7,892 nt of DNA, taken from assembly GCA_022561415.1 (NCBI GenBank), contig JADFRH010000100.1:1-7892 (forward strand), written 5' to 3'. Shown here piece after piece: positions 1 through 6,361 of this stretch. Each line of letters begins with the position of its first letter. Position 1 is the first letter of the stretch. Below the pieces are notes generated by a model. That model searched no databases. It was not told where the DNA came from and worked only from the letters and a program-made list of their open reading frames with translations. The position numbers were made by a program, and so were the translations under genes. The DNA comes from Planctomycetota bacterium (GTDB lineage Bacteria > Planctomycetota > Phycisphaerae > UBA1845).

Positions 1-11
1 CTTGCTCGCCA

Positions 12-85
12 TGGCGCGGCGTGCCTCCCTTGTCTCACCCTGAATTCGTCGTGATGACCATAGGCGCTCGGCGTTGCCGGTTCAA
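12..85 (-). promoter_or_regulatory. Minus-strand promoter and RBS for a divergent gene leaving the left edge
   Basis: Read on the minus strand, TTGAAC (85-80) and TATGGT (62-57) are separated by exactly 17 bases, and each matches four of six bases of the sigma-70 -35 and -10 consensus. About 30 bases further on, GGGAGG (29-24) resembles a Shine-Dalgarno sequence. After an 11-base gap comes ATG at 12-10, opening M-A-S-K before the window ends. Promoter, RBS and start in the right order suggest a real gene transcribed away from the gene at 172. Only four codons are visible, so the product is unknown and no separate CDS is listed. Confidence 0.35.
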
Positions 86-171
86 CAGGGCGCGGCTGGC
101 AAGGCGCCCGAATTCGGCGCTACACTCTGCGCCCTGCGCAACCGGCCAGGGGGAGAAAGGGAGGAGAAGGC

Positions 172-966
172 GTGCCGCGAAACAACAATTCCTCGCCGGG
201 CGGCGCGGGCGCCTCGAAGGACGTGCGCCGGGCGTATCAGGGCCTCACCCGGCTTGCGGAATCCCTCGGCCCCGCCGCCGATGCCGCCGTGATCGCCCAG
301 GAAAGCCTCGACTTCCTCGCCATGGTCGGCGGGCTGAAGCCGGTCTATCTGTTGGGCCGCGGCTTCGACCGGCCCCAATGGGTCGCGGGCGTGCTCGGGA
401 TCGCCCGGGAGCTGGGGCTGGCTGCGATCGAGGGGAGATTATGGGACGCGGCACCGCTCGGCACCGAGTTTCCCGATTGGTACCGGCGCCACACCGGTGC
501 CGAACTCGCGCGCCATACCGCCCATTACATCTGCGGGACGGCGCAGGTCGCCCGGGAGGTCCGGCGCATCGCGGCAACCGGAAGATTGACCGTCGCCCGG
601 GAGGCGCGCCTCCTCGGCTACCCAAAATGCTGCGTCGCGGCCCATTACCGACGCACTCTCGCCTTCCACCGCGCAACCCTCGCCGTGCTCGCCCGTGAAG
701 CCGGCAGCGAGGCGGCGCTCGTTGCGGCGACCGCCGTCACTCCGTGCCCCTTCACCAGCCTCAACATGTGCGATCCCTGTGCGGCAACCGCCCATAGCCC
801 GGCCGCCGAACTCGCCCTCGCCTACGCCCGGCTCGCCCGCGACATCGATCCCGCCTTGGCGAAGCGCCTCGCCGTAATTGAATACTTCAAGGCGATTGTT
901 GTGCTCTTTGGTTGCGGTAACTTTCGCCCCTTGCGCCATCTCTCGCTCAACCTCAAACAGCAATAA
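172..966 (+). CDS. Hypothetical protein with GYPxCC motif and CPx7CxxC cluster; 3' end apparently replaced
   Basis: I cannot assign a function. The GTG start at 172 follows a strong GGGAGGAG ribosome binding site about 5 bases upstream. The frame gives 264 residues without signal peptide or clear membrane segment. Visible marks are LLGYPKCC (147-154), with paired Cys153/Cys154, and a later cluster Cys192, Cys200 and Cys203 (CPFTSLNMCDPC), which together could bind metal. The GYPxCC motif recalls DUF483-like proteins, but this is a weak resemblance. The part up to about residue 231 (LARDIDPALAKRL) looks native. From about residue 232 onward the bases are better explained as the antisense of a Fic gene, so the last 30 or so residues are probably not the natural C-terminus. 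Base composition is more G+C-rich than the sequence just downstream. Confidence 0.6.
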   Translation: MPRNNNSSPGGAGASKDVRRAYQGLTRLAESLGPAADAAVIAQESLDFLAMVGGLKPVYLLGRGFDRPQWVAGVLGIARELGLAAIEGRLWDAAPLGTEFPDWYRRHTGAELARHTAHYICGTAQVAREVRRIAATGRLTVAREARLLGYPKCCVAAHYRRTLAFHRATLAVLAREAGSEAALVAATAVTPCPFTSLNMCDPCAATAHSPAAELALAYARLARDIDPALAKRLAVIEYFKAIVVLFGCGNFRPLRHLSLNLKQQ

Positions 967-1248
967 TTCTTCCGGAGCTGCAAATGTTCCCTCTAGGCTG
1001 CTGGATCGGAGCGCCTCGCGGCGCTGGAGCGGATTTAGAAGTAGGGTCGGATTTGGCAAGATGCCCTGGATTTGTTCGAGGCGGCCAACATGGTCTCGTG
1101 CTTCCGCAACCAGCGGCCAAAGGGCGTTTGGTACTTGCCACGAACCGGGTAACGGCTCTGGCACGAAAGCGTGGGCCGGCCGGCCGGTAGGCGTAACGAT
1201 GTCCACGAGCTTTCCAGTCTTATAGGACGTAAACTTTTCTATGTTCAT
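856..1248 (-). pseudogene. Fic-family protein, N-terminal part only (3' truncated)
   Basis: Fic proteins transfer AMP or related groups from nucleotides to target proteins. The minus-strand frame from ATG at 1248 begins MNIEKFTSYKTG. It then shows the Fic N-terminal domain: EARDHVGRLEQIQGILPNP (residues 49-67), NPLQRREALRSSSLEGT (72-88) and LEVFNYGEALRQG (120-132). SSSLEG (82-87) fits the (S/T)xxxE(G/N) inhibitory-helix motif, here N-terminal to the missing core as in class II Fic proteins. Homology fades near 856, exactly where the convergent + strand gene also loses its natural end. The catalytic HPFxxGNGRxxR core is absent, so this fragment cannot be active. The frame stays open in antisense to the upstream gene down to 439, but that part has no Fic character. 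The cause is either a deletion joining two convergent genes or an assembly join. Confidence 0.6.
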
Positions 1249-1308
1249 GGTTCCACATCGCTTGCAGCTGACCAGCCACATGCAAGTATTTCGCCAATAA
1301 CTTGCAAC

Positions 1309-1337
1309 TGCAACAGATCGTGCCACTTTTTGTTGCA
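1309..1337. repeat. Inverted repeat TGCAACA/TGTTGCA upstream of fic
   Basis: TGCAACA (1309-1315) and TGTTGCA (1331-1337) are perfect 7-base inverted arms separated by 15 bases. They lie about 60-90 bases upstream of the fic start, inside the A+T-rich segment where that gene's promoter should be. A dimeric repressor could bind here, but no regulator gene is visible. A chance repeat of this size is possible. Confidence 0.3.
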
Positions 1338-1431
1338 TTATTGTCGCAATATTCAATATATCTTATTTATAATCAAGTTATGCTGTTTATTGTGCGTAGG
1401 CAGCTTATTGACCAGCGTTCGGTGGCACCCG

Positions 1432-1447
1432 TGTTGTTTATACAACA
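1432..1447. promoter_or_regulatory. Palindrome TGTTGTTTATACAACA, operator-like
   Basis: The 16-base site has perfect 6-base arms (TGTTGT and ACAACA) around TTAT, the size and A+T-rich centre typical of sites bound by dimeric helix-turn-helix repressors. It lies in the gap at the edge of the A+T-rich part. Which gene it would control is unclear; the fic start is about 185 bases away. The regulatory role is inference. Confidence 0.3.
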
Positions 1448-1521
1448 AGGGCGGTCACACTGCGCAAGGGCCAGCTGGTTCGGGCGATCCTTAAACGGCG
1501 GGGCCGTCGCCGCGCTGGTTC

Positions 1522-1548
1522 TTGACGCGATGCACCGGGTGCTATACG
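1522..1548 (+). promoter_or_regulatory. Candidate promoter ahead of tRNA-Gln/glmU
   Basis: TTGACG (1522-1527) matches five of six -35 bases and TATACG (1543-1548) four of six -10 bases, but the spacer is only 15 bases, shorter than the usual 16-18. It is the best promoter-like pair I see ahead of the tRNA and the glmU operon. The first mature base lies about 250 bases downstream, so the link is uncertain. Confidence 0.25.
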
Positions 1549-1560
1549 TTCCCTCTGTTG

Positions 1561-1580
1561 GCCCGGATTTCGGTTCGGGC
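1561..1580 (+). repeat. Hairpin GCCCGGA/TTCGGGC
   Basis: Arms 1561-1567 and 1574-1580 form a 7-base-pair stem, with one G-T pair, around a 6-base loop (TTTCGG). No T-run follows, so it is not a standard intrinsic terminator. It sits just downstream of the candidate promoter and could act in the leader of that transcript. Function unknown. Confidence 0.3.
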
Positions 1581-1801
1581 GACGGGTAATGCTCGTGACC
1601 ACACGGGGTGAGTCTTTTCGGTGCCATGCGGCGCCGGGGAGCGGTGGGCGTTCCAACTCGCGACGGGGCGTTCAGGCCTCGGTTACGTCGCCATAGTCGC
1701 GTCCTCTCTACGCATTACGGTTTTCGTCGTGGTAATGATGTGCCGCATTGGCGGCGGGGGCTGCGCGTGCGGTGCGCCGAGCGCAGTCGAACCCGCCTTG
1801 A

Positions 1802-1872
1802 AGCCCGGTGGTGTAATGGTAACACACCAGGTTTTGGTCCTGGCGTTTCAGGTTCGAGTCCTGGCCGGGTTG
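1802..1872 (+). tRNA. tRNA-Gln (anticodon UUG)
   Basis: A full cloverleaf folds. The acceptor stem is AGCCCGG with CCGGGTT. The D arm is GTGT-AATGGTA-ACAC. The anticodon arm is CCAGG-TTTTGGT-CCTGG, which places TTG at positions 34-36. The variable loop has 4 bases, and the T arm is TCAGG-TTCGAGT-CCTGG. The discriminator is G1872, and CCA is not encoded, so the tail must be added after transcription. The UUG anticodon reads glutamine codons CAA and, by wobble, CAG. The gene is on the same strand as glmU, 125 bases upstream of it, and could share a transcript. Confidence 0.95.
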
Positions 1873-1888
1873 ATGTTTGATCGCGCGA

Positions 1889-1916
1889 CCGTCACGAACC
1901 GACGGGGGCGTGACGG
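1889..1916 (+). terminator. Strong inverted repeat after tRNA-Gln, possible terminator or processing hairpin
   Basis: CCGTCACG (1889-1896) and CGTGACGG (1909-1916) are perfect 8-base arms around a 12-base loop, beginning 17 bases after the tRNA. It could end the tRNA transcript or mark where tRNA and glmU messages are separated. There is no T-run after it, so a classical Rho-independent terminator is not supported. Confidence 0.35.
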
Positions 1917-1997
1917 ATTACCGGTTACGCGTGTCGGCCATGGCCGAGTTTCGCAGCGCGTCATTCGTAACTCGTAAAGGATTGAGGTGCGATCGGG

Positions 1998-2972
1998 TTG
2001 AGTGAGACGGCTGCCATCGTGTTGGCCGCTGGGAAGAGCACTCGTATGAAGAGTGATCTCCCCAAGGTGCTGCATGAGGTGTGTGGCCGTCCGATGCTCT
2101 CGTACGTGCTGAGCGCGTGCCGGCTCGCGGGCGTCGATCGACTGCTCGTGGTCGTCGGCCACGGCAAGCAGAAGGTAAAGAAGCGATTCGAGGGCGAAAC
2201 GGACCTTACGTGGGTCGAGCAAAAGACCCAGAAGGGCACCGGGCACGCCGTCGGCTGCTGCCGGAAGGCGATGCGTGGCTTTGACGGAAGTGTGATCGTG
2301 ATTGCCGGGGACATGCCGCTGGTTCAGCGTGAACCGCTGGCGGCCTTGTTCGAGGCTCGCGGGCGCACCGGTGACGCGGTCACGATCGCGACGACGGTGC
2401 TGGAGGATCCGGCCGGCTATGGTCGCATCACGCGCGACGACGAGGGAAAGCTCGAGGCGATTGTCGAACACAACGACTGCACGCCCGAGCAGCGGAATAT
2501 ACGCGAGGTGAACCCGAGTTATTACTGTTTTGATTCGAAGCGACTTTTCTCGGCGCTCGAGAAGTTGAAGCCCGAAGGCAGCAAAGGTGAGTACTACTTG
2601 ACCGATCTAATCAAGGTATTTCGTAAGGCCGGCCAGGGCGCTTCCGCGATGGTTGACGTCCCTGCGGAGGATGCGATGGGCGTCAACTCCCGGTTGGATT
2701 TGGCGCAGGTCGGTCGCGTCGTGCAGGATCGCATTCAGCTTGGTGTGATGAGCGATGGTGTGACGATCGTCGATCCGGACAACACCTGGATCGAGTCGGA
2801 GGCGACGATCGGTAAAGGCACGGTTGTGTATCCGTTTTCCATGATACGCGCGGGTGCGATCATCGGAGACGGTTGTCGGATCGGTCCGTTTGCTTGCATC
2901 TCAGCGGGCGAGACGGTGGCCGACGGTACGACGGTCGGTGCGGTATCCGGAGGCGGAGCGGCGGTACCATGA
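1998..2972 (+). CDS. glmU: UDP-GlcNAc pyrophosphorylase (GlmU uridyltransferase domain with short beta-helix)
   Basis: This cytoplasmic enzyme joins GlcNAc-1-phosphate and UTP to give UDP-GlcNAc for cell envelope polymers. The nucleotidyltransferase motifs are in order: LAAGKSTRMKSDLPKVL (9-25), QKGTGHAV (78-85), GDMPL with metal-binding Asp105 (104-108), GYGRI (140-144), EHND (157-160), YYLTDLI (199-205) and GVNSR (228-232). Hexapeptide repeats of a left-handed beta-helix follow from about 254 to 315 and then stop. The protein has 324 residues against roughly 450 for two-domain GlmU, so the acetyltransferase part is essentially missing and acetyl transfer to glucosamine-1-phosphate must come from elsewhere. 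The TTG start at 1998 has GAGGTG 7 bases upstream and puts the LAAG motif at the usual distance from the N-terminus. The stop overlaps the prs start in ATGA, which suggests coupled translation. Confidence 0.88.
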   Translation: MSETAAIVLAAGKSTRMKSDLPKVLHEVCGRPMLSYVLSACRLAGVDRLLVVVGHGKQKVKKRFEGETDLTWVEQKTQKGTGHAVGCCRKAMRGFDGSVIVIAGDMPLVQREPLAALFEARGRTGDAVTIATTVLEDPAGYGRITRDDEGKLEAIVEHNDCTPEQRNIREVNPSYYCFDSKRLFSALEKLKPEGSKGEYYLTDLIKVFRKAGQGASAMVDVPAEDAMGVNSRLDLAQVGRVVQDRIQLGVMSDGVTIVDPDNTWIESEATIGKGTVVYPFSMIRAGAIIGDGCRIGPFACISAGETVADGTTVGAVSGGGAAVP

Positions 2973-3946
2973 ATAAACCCAGAGCGGTGTCAGGGGCTCG
3001 TGCGCAGAACGGGCTCGCGATTTTCGGTGGTTCGGCAAGCTCCGATCTGACGGACCGGATTTGCGCGTACCTCGACGTGGCGCGCAGCCGATCGACCCTC
3101 GTTCCGTTTCCCGACGGTGAGACGCTGGTCAAGATCGAAGACGACGTGCGGGGCAAGGACTGCTTTGTGGTCCAGTCCACCTGTCCGCCGGTCAACAACA
3201 ACCTGATGGAACTGCTCATCACGATTGACTCGCTTCGCCGTGCGAGCGCCAATCGAATCACGGCCGTGATTCCTTACTACGGCTACGCCCGGCAGGATCG
3301 CAAGGCCGAGGGCCGCACGCCGATCACTGCCAAGCTCGTGGCGAACATGCTCACCACGGCCGGTATCGATCGCGTGGTGACGATGAACCTTCACGCCGAT
3401 CAGATTCAAGGATTCTTCGACATTCCGGTAGACCACCTGACGGCCGCTCCCGTGTTGGCGGGGCATTTTTCCGATGCCACGATCCGCGACGCGGTTCTGG
3501 TGTCGCCGGATGTCGGCAACATCAAGTTCGGCAGTGAGTTCGCGTCGCGTTTGGGCAGTGAACTTGCCGTCGTACACAAGCGTCGTCTGGCCGGTGACGA
3601 GACGGTGGCCGTGAACATCATCGGCAACGTCGAAGGCAAGAGCGTGATGATGTTTGATGACATGATTACGACGGCCGGCACGGTGTGCGAAGCGGCGAAG
3701 CTCGTTCGCGAGCGCGGCGCGACGGATATTTTTGTAGCCGCGACCCATGGCGTATTCGCCGGACCGGCGGTCGAGCGGCTCCGGGAGGCGGGATTCAAGG
3801 GGATCGTGGTCACCGACACCATTCCCGTTAGCGCCGAGGTTCGCGAGAGGCTGCCCAATCTGACCGTGGTGTCGGTTGCGGATCTGATCGGCGAAACCAT
3901 TCGTCGGATTCACGAGCATCGCTCGGTCAGTGCATTGTTCTGTTAA
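2969..3946 (+). CDS. prs: Ribose-phosphate pyrophosphokinase (PRPP synthetase)
   Basis: The enzyme makes PRPP from ribose-5-phosphate and ATP, feeding purine, pyrimidine, NAD, histidine and tryptophan synthesis. The 325 residues show the class I pattern. FPDGET is at 47-52 and the flexible catalytic loop YYGYARQDRK at 103-112. MNLHADQIQGFFDIPVDHL spans 139-157, VSPDVG is at 178-183, and the PRPP-binding FDDMITTAGT at 229-238. In the last motif Thr233 replaces the Asp of the more common DDMIDTAGT. The N-terminus is about 13 residues longer than a minimal Prs, with the fold starting near GLAIFGGSAS (15-24). ATG at 2969 overlaps the glmU stop by 4 bases, and GGAG at 2955-2958 can serve as ribosome binding site. 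PRPP and UDP-GlcNAc synthesis are paired in the same order in planctomycete genomes (from memory). Confidence 0.95.
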   Translation: MNKPRAVSGARAQNGLAIFGGSASSDLTDRICAYLDVARSRSTLVPFPDGETLVKIEDDVRGKDCFVVQSTCPPVNNNLMELLITIDSLRRASANRITAVIPYYGYARQDRKAEGRTPITAKLVANMLTTAGIDRVVTMNLHADQIQGFFDIPVDHLTAAPVLAGHFSDATIRDAVLVSPDVGNIKFGSEFASRLGSELAVVHKRRLAGDETVAVNIIGNVEGKSVMMFDDMITTAGTVCEAAKLVRERGATDIFVAATHGVFAGPAVERLREAGFKGIVVTDTIPVSAEVRERLPNLTVVSVADLIGETIRRIHEHRSVSALFC

Positions 3947-3971
3947 CGTTTGACAGGAGACGAATAGCGTA

Positions 3972-4634
3972 ATGGAAGTCGAAACACTCAAGGCCGATAC
4001 CCGACCGGACGCGGGAACGCGTTCCGCGCGCAAGCTGCGCGAAAGCGGAAGAATTCCGGCCATCATCTATGGACACGGTGAAACGCCGCAGTCCGTGTCC
4101 CTGGTGCTGCACGATGTCAAGGTTGCTCTCGCGCAGGGGGCGCGCACGTTGCGGGTCAGCGTGGCCGGTTCGACAGATCAGTTTTTCATCAAAGAGGTCC
4201 AGTACGACCACCTGGACATGGTGCCGATTCACATGGACCTGACCCGGGTATCCAAGGACGAACGCGTCAAGGTCCGCGTGGGGATCGAGCTGCGTGGGAT
4301 TGCCAAGGGTACCAGCGAGGGCGGGATTCTCGATCAGCACCTGGCCGACATCGAAGTCGAATGCGGTGTCATGGAGATTCCCGGCACGTTCCATCCGCTC
4401 GTTACCGAGCTGGACATCGGTGACTTTTTGTACGTCAAGGACATCGAGCTTCCCAGCGGCGTCGTGGCGATTACCGGTGCCGACGAGCGGGTTGCGACCG
4501 TTCGAGCCGCGGAGAAAGAGGCGGAGCCGGATGAGGATGCGGCCGAGACCGAAGAGGGCGAGGCCGAACCGGAGCGTATCGGACGCGTTCGCAAGGATGA
4601 CGAAGAGAAAAAGGGCGATGCCAAGAAGAGCTGA
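3972..4634 (+). CDS. rplY: 50S ribosomal protein L25, Ctc/TL5 long form
   Basis: L25 binds 5S rRNA in the central protuberance of the large subunit. The 220 residues make the long, two-domain form. The N-terminal L25 beta-barrel (about 1-92) carries RPDAGTRSARKLRESGRIPA (11-30) and QYDHLDMVPIHMDL (77-90). The Ctc/TL5 C-terminal domain runs from about 98 to 180 and includes GGILDQHLADIEVEC (117-131). A tail rich in Glu, Asp and Lys (181-220) is low in complexity and probably disordered. ATG at 3972 follows AGGAGA (3955-3960) by 11 bases, and only 25 bases separate it from prs. In some bacteria the Ctc form is stress-induced; nothing here shows such control. The next gene, pth, also acts on the translation machinery and very often follows rplY. 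Confidence 0.93.
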   Translation: MEVETLKADTRPDAGTRSARKLRESGRIPAIIYGHGETPQSVSLVLHDVKVALAQGARTLRVSVAGSTDQFFIKEVQYDHLDMVPIHMDLTRVSKDERVKVRVGIELRGIAKGTSEGGILDQHLADIEVECGVMEIPGTFHPLVTELDIGDFLYVKDIELPSGVVAITGADERVATVRAAEKEAEPDEDAAETEEGEAEPERIGRVRKDDEEKKGDAKKS

Positions 4635-4645
4635 GCTTTGATCTC

Positions 4646-5215
4646 GTGAAGATGATTGTCGGTCTCGGAAACCCCGGCCCGGACTATGCGGGAACACGGC
4701 ACAACGTGGGTTTCGATGTTGTGGATCGCCTGGCTGCCCGCTGGGGGGTCTCGCTGAGCACCGAAAAGTTTCACGCGTGGTTCGGCAAAGGAGAGATCCG
4801 AGGCGAACGGGTCGTGCTGTTGAAACCGACGACCTTTATGAATCGTAGCGGGCAGGCCGTTCTGGCGGCGGGTCGCTTTTACAAACTGGAACTGGAGGCG
4901 CTGTTGGTCGTGAGTGACGACTTGGCCTTGCCGCCCGGGCGCTTGCGTATGCGTCAGGAAGGCTCGGCCGGCGGTCACAACGGCTTGCAGGACATTGTGA
5001 ATCGGCTCGGCAGCGACGCCTGGTGTCGGCTGCGCATCGGCATCGGCGAGCCGGTCGGCAATGCGTCGACCCATGTGTTGGGTCGCTTCCGTGAAGAGGA
5101 CGAGGAAATCATGGCCCTGGCCACCGAGCGGGGCGCCGACGCCGTGGAATGTTGGGTTGAAAATGGACCCGAGCCGACGATGACGCGCTACAACGCCGAT
5201 ACGCCGATCTCGTGA
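4646..5215 (+). CDS. pth: Peptidyl-tRNA hydrolase
   Basis: Pth cuts the ester bond of peptidyl-tRNAs that drop off ribosomes, freeing tRNA for reuse. The 189 residues match the family's usual length. Key residues are present: Asn9 in VGLGNPG, catalytic His19 in TRHNVGF, Asn66 in TFMNRSG, Asp91 in VSDDLALPPG, and Asn112 in GGHNGL. These correspond to Asn10, His20, Asn68, Asp93 and Asn114 of the E. coli enzyme. One small oddity is Ala94 where DDLDLP-type sequences carry Asp. I chose GTG at 4646 because it yields VKMIVGLGNPG, the usual N-terminus; ATG at 4652 is the alternative and differs by two residues. The gap to rplY is 11 bases with no strong ribosome binding site, so translational coupling is likely. 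Confidence 0.94.
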   Translation: MKMIVGLGNPGPDYAGTRHNVGFDVVDRLAARWGVSLSTEKFHAWFGKGEIRGERVVLLKPTTFMNRSGQAVLAAGRFYKLELEALLVVSDDLALPPGRLRMRQEGSAGGHNGLQDIVNRLGSDAWCRLRIGIGEPVGNASTHVLGRFREEDEEIMALATERGADAVECWVENGPEPTMTRYNADTPIS

Positions 5216-5220
5216 GACGG

Positions 5221-5234
5221 CGCCGGGTCCGGCG
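5221..5234 (+). repeat. Short GC hairpin in the rpsF leader
   Basis: CGCCG (5221-5225) and CGGCG (5230-5234) pair around GGTC, directly after the pth stop and about 40 bases before the rpsF start. It could be a small leader structure. I cannot match it to the known S6:S18 binding motif, and no T-run follows. Confidence 0.2.
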
Positions 5235-5276
5235 AACAGAGTCGCCGCCCCAAAGGCACAAAAGAGAGGACTGACG

Positions 5277-5780
5277 TTGAATCAATACGAAGCCATGTTT
5301 TTGTTCGACCCGACGTTCGGAAGTTCGTTCGAGGACTGCGAGACCGAGATTCGCCGGCTCATGGAGCGGGCGAAGGGGGAAATCCTCATCTGCCGCAAGT
5401 GGGAAGAGAGGCGCCTGGCCTATCGAATCCAGGGGCGCAAACGCGGCGTGTACGTTCTGGTCTACTTCAAGGCCCCGCCGGACATGATCACCCCGCTCGA
5501 ACGGGACGCCAAGCTGTCGGAAAACGTTCTGCGGCTGTTGGTCCTTCGGGCCGAGGGGCTGACGCCGGACGATATGGAAGACGCGTTCAAGAAGCATCGC
5601 GAAGAGTCCGACCGGCCGGAGGAACGATCAGGCCGTGACGAGCGATCGGAGCGACCCGATCATCGTAAGCGGACCGACGAACCGGCAACCGCCGCCGTTG
5701 GGTCCGGCGATGCGCAAAAAACGGAAGTGTCGAAAGCGGTGGATGTGAAGACGCCGGAGGAACCGGCGACCAGTGACTAG
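5277..5780 (+). CDS. rpsF: 30S ribosomal protein S6
   Basis: S6 sits on the platform of the small subunit, normally paired with S18. The S6 fold covers about residues 1-97: YEAMFLFDPTF (4-14), WEERRLAYRIQGRKRGVYVL (42-61, the central strands), and ENVLRLLVLRAEG (82-94). A charged, low-complexity tail (about 100-167, rich in Glu, Asp, Arg and Lys) makes it longer than the roughly 95-130 residues common elsewhere. The TTG start at 5277 has GAGAGGA (5264-5270) 6 bases upstream, and this is the start that aligns with other S6 proteins. The usual partner gene rpsR is not in this cluster. The gene is 61 bases after pth and 53 bases before ssb, as expected for the rpsF-ssb pair. Confidence 0.93.
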   Translation: MNQYEAMFLFDPTFGSSFEDCETEIRRLMERAKGEILICRKWEERRLAYRIQGRKRGVYVLVYFKAPPDMITPLERDAKLSENVLRLLVLRAEGLTPDDMEDAFKKHREESDRPEERSGRDERSERPDHRKRTDEPATAAVGSGDAQKTEVSKAVDVKTPEEPATSD

Positions 5781-5833
5781 GCGGCGTCCTGCGCAGGCTG
5801 CGTGTCGAGACGCTTTGGAGCGGGAGCTTTGCC

Positions 5834-6262
5834 ATGGCAAGTTACAATCGCATTATCCTGGTGGGGAATCTGACGCGCGATCCCGAACTCAGCTACACAC
5901 CGAACAACGTGGCCGTGTGCAAGTTCGGGCTGGCTACGAACCACAAGCGAAAAGACAAAGACGGGAACCTGAAAGAGGAGGTCTGCTTCGTCGATTGCGT
6001 AGCGTTCGGACGTAGCGGCGAAACCTTCAAGCAGTACATGGCAAAGGGGCGGTCGGTGCTTGTGGAAGGTCGCCTGAAGTTCGATCAATGGACATCGCAA
6101 GACGGCACCAAGCGGAGCAAGCACGAGGTTGTCGTGGACAACTTTACGTTCTTGGGTGGCCGTGGTGAGTCGGGCGGAGGCCAATCGGCTCCACAGGCTG
6201 CGGGCGTGGCTGGACCGGGTAGTAACGAACCGCCGCCCGGCGACGACGGCATCCCCTTTTAG
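5834..6262 (+). CDS. ssb: Single-stranded DNA-binding protein
   Basis: SSB coats single-stranded DNA in replication, recombination and repair and recruits partners through its C-terminal tip. The 142 residues begin with MASYNRIILVGNLTRDPEL, a textbook OB-fold start. The fold continues with FGLATN (31-36), CFVDCVAFGRSGE (51-63), YMAKGRSVLVEGRLKFDQW (68-86) and VVVDNFTFLG (99-108). A short Gly/Pro/Ala-rich linker (109-135) leads to the acidic tip DDGIPF, close to the DDDIPF consensus. ATG at 5834 follows a GGGAG ribosome binding site (5821-5825) by 8 bases. Its place between rpsF and rplI links replication to translation genes, as in many bacteria. Confidence 0.96.
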   Translation: MASYNRIILVGNLTRDPELSYTPNNVAVCKFGLATNHKRKDKDGNLKEEVCFVDCVAFGRSGETFKQYMAKGRSVLVEGRLKFDQWTSQDGTKRSKHEVVVDNFTFLGGRGESGGGQSAPQAAGVAGPGSNEPPPGDDGIPF

Positions 6263-6361
6263 ACATGAGTGCATGGCCGGGACCGGATCGGGAACGAAAC
6301 GAAACAATCTTCGGTGGCGACAACCCGATGGGCGTCGCGGCCACAACGCTGGGATCCGAGT

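Larger units (their letters stand above)
1249..1801. other. Non-coding stretch between the fic fragment and tRNA-Gln
   Basis: No convincing gene lies in these 553 bases; the frames open here are short, lack ribosome binding sites and match nothing I recognise. The part from about 1300 to 1450 is clearly richer in A+T than both flanks and would contain the fic promoter, while the rest returns to the G+C-rich texture of the operon. A composition change between about 1440 and 1500 could mark another join. It also holds two palindromic sites, a promoter-like pair and a hairpin, which are listed separately. Confidence 0.6.

Noticed and set aside
121..126. TACACT as a -10 element for the gene at 172
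   Set aside because: No -35-like sequence lies at 16-18 bases upstream.
21..698. Arg/Pro-rich + strand frame of 225 residues
   Set aside because: Its composition is typical of a shifted frame in G+C-rich DNA, and it overlaps the better supported frame at 172, which has a strong ribosome binding site.
439..855. Minus-strand open frame continuing the Fic protein past 856
   Set aside because: It is antisense to the GYPxCC gene, has no Fic similarity and lacks the HPFxxGNGR core. Open antisense frames are common in G+C-rich coding DNA.
2990..4066. Long minus-strand open frame (358 residues) opposite prs
   Set aside because: It is the shadow of prs. It has no recognisable domain and overlaps a gene with clear family motifs.
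5216..5276. S6:S18-binding leader RNA before rpsF
   Set aside because: A small GC hairpin exists, but I could not identify the conserved features of the known motif, and rpsR is not in the cluster.
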